From the NCBI RefSeq assembly GCF_000499385.1, contig NW_013654410.1:30001-94000 (forward strand): a stretch of 64,000 bases of DNA, in the 5' to 3' direction. This document shows, piece by piece, positions 59,601-64,000 of the stretch; within the stretch, counting starts at the first letter, position 1; every line of letters starts with the position of its first letter. The position numbers and the translations under genes were made by a program. The stretch is from Eimeria necatrix. Its lineage: Eukaryota > Apicomplexa > Conoidasida > Eucoccidiorida > Eimeriidae. The notes under the pieces are model-generated. The model was not told where the DNA came from, made no database searches, and saw nothing but the letters and a program-made list of their open reading frames with translations.

Positions 59601-60583
59601 ATTTTACGCTTTTTGGAAAGTCGATTATTTCCTCGGAGTGCTTTCTGTGCTGTGTTACAATGGTGATTACCTTGGGGCCAATGGTTAGGCTCACGAAATA
59701 CAAATTTAGGTTGATGCTTACATGACACATGCAGATTCAGTGGGTTGAATGGCACTAATAGCGGAATAATGAACGTGACGATAAACTTCGTGCAACACCT
59801 ACGATAACACCTACCTGTAGAGGGCTGCATCGCCGCAGTGTACGGGGAAGGCGTGTGCCTATGTTTTAGGCTGCTAATGAGGTTGCACGGGTTTTGCATA
59901 CAAGCTCTACACTTAGACCTGGAGGTGCGTTGTGGCTGAGATAGTCAGACAAACGGGATAAAGTTGCATGGGCTTGTATGCTTCCGTGTTGCTACACGAT
60001 GCTTTGGTCATTGCAAGCGTTAAAACCTCACACATAGATCCAAAGCCATTGACAGTATGAAATTATGGTAACTGCACAAAAAAGTTCATTCGTGAAGTAG
60101 CATCTATAATATCTACACATTTTGAGTCCGTGAAGCTAAGCGCTTTGGTGTCCGCCACCACCAGCCCCAATACGTCTGCCTTTTTTTCACTGGGCCCTCC
60201 CTCAGCTGCAGGTGTTTGCTGGACTGCTCATTCTAATAAACTTAGATACGAGGGACACGGAATATTGACTTCAGCCTAATGTAACGTCCATACCCCCTGT
60301 TCATGGCTCACGAATTTTCCACTCCCCTCCACAGTCTAACAGCAACGACAACTGCAAGAAACTGCGCGAAACAAGACTATTTAAGGCCTGTTCGAAACTG
60401 AAAACACTCTTGCGGATACCCTGCGAAGACTGAGGCCCTAGAAAGCCCACGCTATTTGTCTTTGGGGGGCGCCCGCCAGGGCGGGGCCCCTTTGCGAGTT
60501 GACAGAGACAGAGAAGGAAGCACTCCCCTACGGTGGTCTCTGGGCCCCGACGGTGGCATCTAGAGCTCAAATTTCTACTCAGG
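56659..60583. other. Spacer of about 3.9 kb between divergent genes
   Basis: This should hold the promoters of the secreted-protein gene (left) and PIG-M (right). No supported gene is present. A plus-strand open frame at 56745-57201 lacks any recognisable domain. The stretch 57640-57780 has a 14-bp palindrome and a nearby hairpin. The stretch 57780-58200 is AT-rich with an imperfect AGTATATAT duplication at 58154-58182. Open frames from 58280 to 59900 are short and unremarkable. Around 60460-60500 there is a GC-rich patch. Confidence 0.45.
57659..57724. other. 14-bp palindrome and adjacent hairpin
   Basis: CGGTAGCGCTACCG at 57659-57672 is a perfect inverted repeat without spacer. About 27 bases later, ACAGGG at 57699 can pair with CCCTGT ending at 57724 around a 14-base loop. 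No transcript evidence is visible, and no known snRNA or tRNA consensus was recognised. Confidence 0.5.
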
Positions 60584-63500
60584 ATGATACAGGGAGGCAT
60601 TTTATTTGGGCTCCAGCCGCAGCAGCTGCGGCTGCTGTTGTTCGCTGCTGCTGCGCTGTTGAGGGTGGTGCTGCTACTGTACGGAGAGTGGCAAGATGCC
60701 CATTGTGAGCCGCCCTGAACACACTTCACCTGAGCAATATTTAGTGTTGGTTTTTCAGGTCTTAAGGCTCAGGGTTGTGACGGCTGCTCTTCGTTCAGTG
60801 GATGTCAAGTTTACTGACGTCGACTATAAGGTCTACACAGATGCGGCGGCTCACGTATTGAAAGGCGGCTCCCCCTACCAGCGACACACTTACAGATATT
60901 CTCCTTTGGTGTATGTACAGCTTAAGTGGCCGTAGCAGCAGCAGTTGCAGCAGTAACGGCAGCAGCAGCAGTAGCAGAAGCAACAACGGCAGCAACAGCA
61001 ACGGCAGCAGCAGCAATAGCAATGTCAGGATGTAGGCCTGTCTTTCTGTTCACTTCAGGGCGTACTTGTGTCTTCCCAACCTGTTGGGATGCCCATTTTT
61101 CGGAAAGTTATTATTCTGCTGCGTGGATTTGGCTATAGCTCTATTGATAGAGGTCAGGGATAAGGTCTCATTGCACCATTTGGGATTAGGTTTAGGTTTC
61201 AATACTCTTTAGAGCCTTGATGAGGGCTTGGCAGCTCAGGGCAAAAGGCTTGCCCATATTTTGCGCAGATGCGCACTGGAGAGGCGACGATGTGTAGGAT
61301 TGACGGTGGAAGGCTTTGGGTTTGATATTGACTAGAAGGGGCTGAATATTCGAGGGTGAGGACTTAGAGCGTAGCATTCACTGCTGTATGCGCTGTATAT
61401 TCGGCAGAAAGGGCTATGGAGAATACATGAGGAGCGTCAGCAGGGCAGGCAAGAGAAGGGAGGTTCCACCCGTGGACGGCGACACAGTAACGATGTATCG
61501 GTGGCAGAGAACATGAACAGCAACATAAGCAAGAGCAGCAGCAGCAGCGGGGAATATCCCGTGCACACGTTTTTGCTTCCTTGGTTCTGCTGGCTGATCC
61601 ACCCTGTTGTGGCTACCGTGAGCGCCCGTGGCAACGCGGACGCAATCCCCTGTCTTTTTGTGCTGCTGACGGTCGATGCCGTCCGCTCTCAGAGGCTTAT
61701 GTTGTCGGCAGTGCTGTAAGCTGATGCTGAGATTTCAAGGCAATGATGCTTCTGCTACTGCGCTGTTGGTGCAGCCATGCTGCTGCTGCAAGGGCTGTTG
61801 TACTGGTGCGGTTAAGTTGACGCAGGGGCTGCCCTGCAGGGCGGTTGCTAGGCGTTCGTGTCTTCTAGTTGTTTAGAGGGAGATTCGCTGAAGGGGATTC
61901 ACTGATGTGGGTTTGGGTGTGACGTTCAGATATTGCCTCGCCGTCCATGTTAAGCTCTACCCTGTCATCTACGGAGTCCCGATTCTGCTGTATATGCAGA
62001 AAGGGGAGATTGTGAGGCTGCGGCTGATGTTTCTGCTGTTTGCTTTTGTAGCCCTGCTGCGAGTGTTTCTGCACACTGCTGTTGTGATTGAACGCAGTGA
62101 TTCATTTCCTGCAATTCTTGTTTGTCTTAGGTGATCGCTTTTGTTGGTCATCCTGTTTTTTTCTGTTGCGATTCAGCCAGTGTATCTTACATCTCTTCCT
62201 CACCGCCCCAAGGGTTTTTTGAGGCAGCTCTTTTGGGGGCTTGTTTCTGCTCCTGTTGCGGCTCTGCTGTTGCCGTTTCGCGCATGCTGCTTCTTGTTGC
62301 GCAATATGGGGCGTCGGCAGTGGGCTTTTGGGCTCCTCTCAGTGTTCAGTTGCTTTGCGATAGGGTCGCTGTTTTACCACTTGTAAGGCGAAAAGCAGCA
62401 GCAGTCTCACTGACCGCAACGTCGAGCCAGATGCAGTGTTCGCAGAGTCGCATACGCGGCCCGGGGTTGGTGCTGCAGCGTCCAATCCATGGGCCGATTG
62501 AAGTGCACATAAACCCGGAAGAATGAAATGGACATAGTGTTAGTAAAATGTGCTTTAACTGCTCGTTTTGCAAGGCCCCATGTTCCACCCCAGCCGTTGC
62601 TTCGTCGGCTCGGTAGTTTTTTTTGGGGCCCAAAGTATACGACATTTGGGCCGCTGTGTGGCAAACCGTGGGGTTTGTGCATCCCATAAGGATTGCTACC
62701 TCGCTGCTAGGGCTTCGCGGCTACACTTTTTTCATAGAATCGGTCCCTGAAGTCGATAGAATTGCGGGTGTGCGCTTAACGCGCGTACTCCGGGAGGACG
62801 TATATGTTGACACTGCAATGAGTTTCTCTACACTGCTGCAGTTACGGCTTTCCCTTTGTCTTCGAGTCCTACTTGTACCACGCCACCCGCAGCGACCACC
62901 GTCACAACCTATCACTTTTTTTCTATCTTCTCTATCTTGATTCGTTGGCACCCCTCAAGGTAACGAATATACGCATGCCATGCAGCATAAAAGCAGCACC
63001 ATTACCAGCAGGGGCTCATAACTCGGTCAGGTTTACGCGAGCTCTCCAATCGCTGCGTCTTCTATCCCTATACTGCGTATCTTTTCTTCTACAAAACTGC
63101 TCAAGCATTTGCAGGGATGCTTCAGCCGTTGCTTTCATGCTCTACTGTTTCACTCTGCAATGGAAGCGTCCGTACATGCGCACGTGCGGACTTCGTGCGC
63201 GTTCCCCTGCTCGTGTTGCTTCAAGGGGTGCAAGTTTCTGCCTCACGTGCTGTGCCTGAGCCGTCTGTTTTCTTCAGAATTTATCAGTGGCGCTGCTGCT
63301 GCCGCAGCTTTTGTGCACTCTTCTCCTGGGCTGCTTTTTCGCGAAGTCTCACCTGGAGGCGTCTCTTTTTCTCGAGGTCACTCCTGATATTACACTTACC
63401 TCCCTGTTTCCCTCTTCTTTCACTAGGGCCCTTCTCTGCTTTGCCTTTCTAGCCGAACCTGTGAAAGCTGCATGCGGAGGAGCAGCGCTATGCTTTGGCA

Positions 63501-64000
63501 AACACAGAAGCGGGTTTTGTTTCGAGGGATGCTGTGCGTTGCTGAACAGACTGTCACATTCGTGGCACTCAACAAAGTGTGCACCACTCAGGCAAGTTGC
63601 ACAGCTTTCACGAAATTGTTTAGAGGTGAGGTTCTGGGGTTCCGGCCTCTGGTCTCAGAGGACAAAGCCCAGGCTAACGGCTGGGGACTGAAGGGCTAAT
63701 GTCCACGGGCTGGCATTTGGGGGTATGCCTAGATGTGGGTTTTGGCCTGTCTGCGTGCAGTACTTTCTTTGGTGGCTGTGCTTGTTGCCATTTGCTGTTG
63801 CGGCAACAGACCTAAAAAAGGTGTGCAGCGATGCATTTCGTCTACGGTCACTGCGTCCCTCCACATTACATGAAGCGTGCAACTTTAGCGACACCATGCA
63901 AGCCGTCAACGCAGTTAGCTATTTCAGCTTGCGGCAATTTCAATGGGGAGCAACTTACCACGGAAGTGACTAGCTTGGGATTAACATGCGCTTGGTGCGT
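60584..64000 (+). CDS. PIGM: GPI mannosyltransferase I (PIG-M/GPI14), 3' end probably beyond window
   Basis: This ER multi-pass enzyme adds the first mannose to GlcN-PI in GPI anchor synthesis. Exon 60584-60704 (MIQGGILFGL..., a membrane helix, then LLYGEWQDAH) joins in phase to 60799-60910, which gives the catalytic DxD region VKFTDVDYKVYTDAAAHVLK and then GGSPYQRHTYRYSPL. Exon 61059 onward reads AYLCLPNLLGCPFFGKLLFC. The exon from 61408 has a Ser-rich insertion and then PWFCWLIHPVVATVSARGNA. Around 61750-62000 it reads AAMLLLQGLLYW and YCLAVHVKLYPVIYGVPILL. The exon ending at 62382 joins 62842-62959 (YGFPFVFESYLYHATRSDHR). Then come 63278-63376, 63550-63591 (TVTFVALNKVCTTQ) and 63761 onward (YFLWWLCLLPFAVAA). 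All are PIG-M signatures in the right order. The usual final hydrophobic segment is missing, so terminal exons probably lie past 64000. Junctions between 61165 and 62140 are approximate. Confidence 0.85.
60930..61023 (+). repeat. Intronic GCA/CAG array in PIG-M
   Basis: An interrupted CAG/GCA/GTA array lies wholly inside the intron 60911-61058 of the PIG-M gene. It shows that the triplet expansion is not confined to coding sequence and so is not simply selection for amino-acid repeats. Confidence 0.85.

Overview
The window looks like nuclear DNA of a coccidian apicomplexan, most likely Eimeria or a close relative. Three things suggest this. Long CAG/GCA arrays encode poly-Gln, poly-Ala and poly-Ser and also spill into introns. 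Genes are split by many short GT-AG introns and separated by 1-5 kb spacers. Several genes have coccidian or apicomplexan character: an inner-membrane-complex ISP protein, a heptatricopeptide-like mitochondrial repeat protein and a divergent CENP-C. There are no bacterial operons, ribosome binding sites, insertion sequences or CRISPR arrays. I assembled gene models by hand from GT-AG sites and codon phase. Where phases agree on both sides I give exon boundaries; elsewhere I say they are unresolved.

Layout, left to right. (1) 1-4153 (+): 3' part of a very repeat-rich CENP-C-like kinetochore gene, with a CENP-C motif in the large exon and a cupin domain in small exons about 1.7 kb further on. 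(2) 5243-5725 (-): a short myristoylated/palmitoylated ISP-type protein. (3) 5726-10354: gene-poor spacer with a perfect 92-bp tandem duplication. (4) 10355-22694 (+): six-exon, about 3,717-residue URB1/Npa1-like ribosome biogenesis protein. (5) 23222-26513 (-): multi-exon protein with PEX3-like features. (6) 27392-30545 (+): helical-repeat (HPR/RAP-type) protein. (7) 32357-36564 (+): CCCH zinc-finger protein. (8) 40080-44245 (+): polytopic PqiA/LetA-like membrane protein with a soluble C-terminal region. (9) 44247-46685 (-): coiled-coil protein with a GAR-like C-terminal domain. (10) 50385-56658 (-): 18-exon secreted protein whose introns are almost all phase 1. (11) 60584 to the right edge (+): PIG-M/GPI14, the first GPI mannosyltransferase, with a GC-AG intron.

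The genes are unrelated housekeeping and parasite-specific functions, not a pathway cluster. The items most worth following are the CENP-C homologue, the PqiA-like fusion, the possible peroxin and the phase-1-exon secreted protein, which has one unexplained 1-nt frame conflict.
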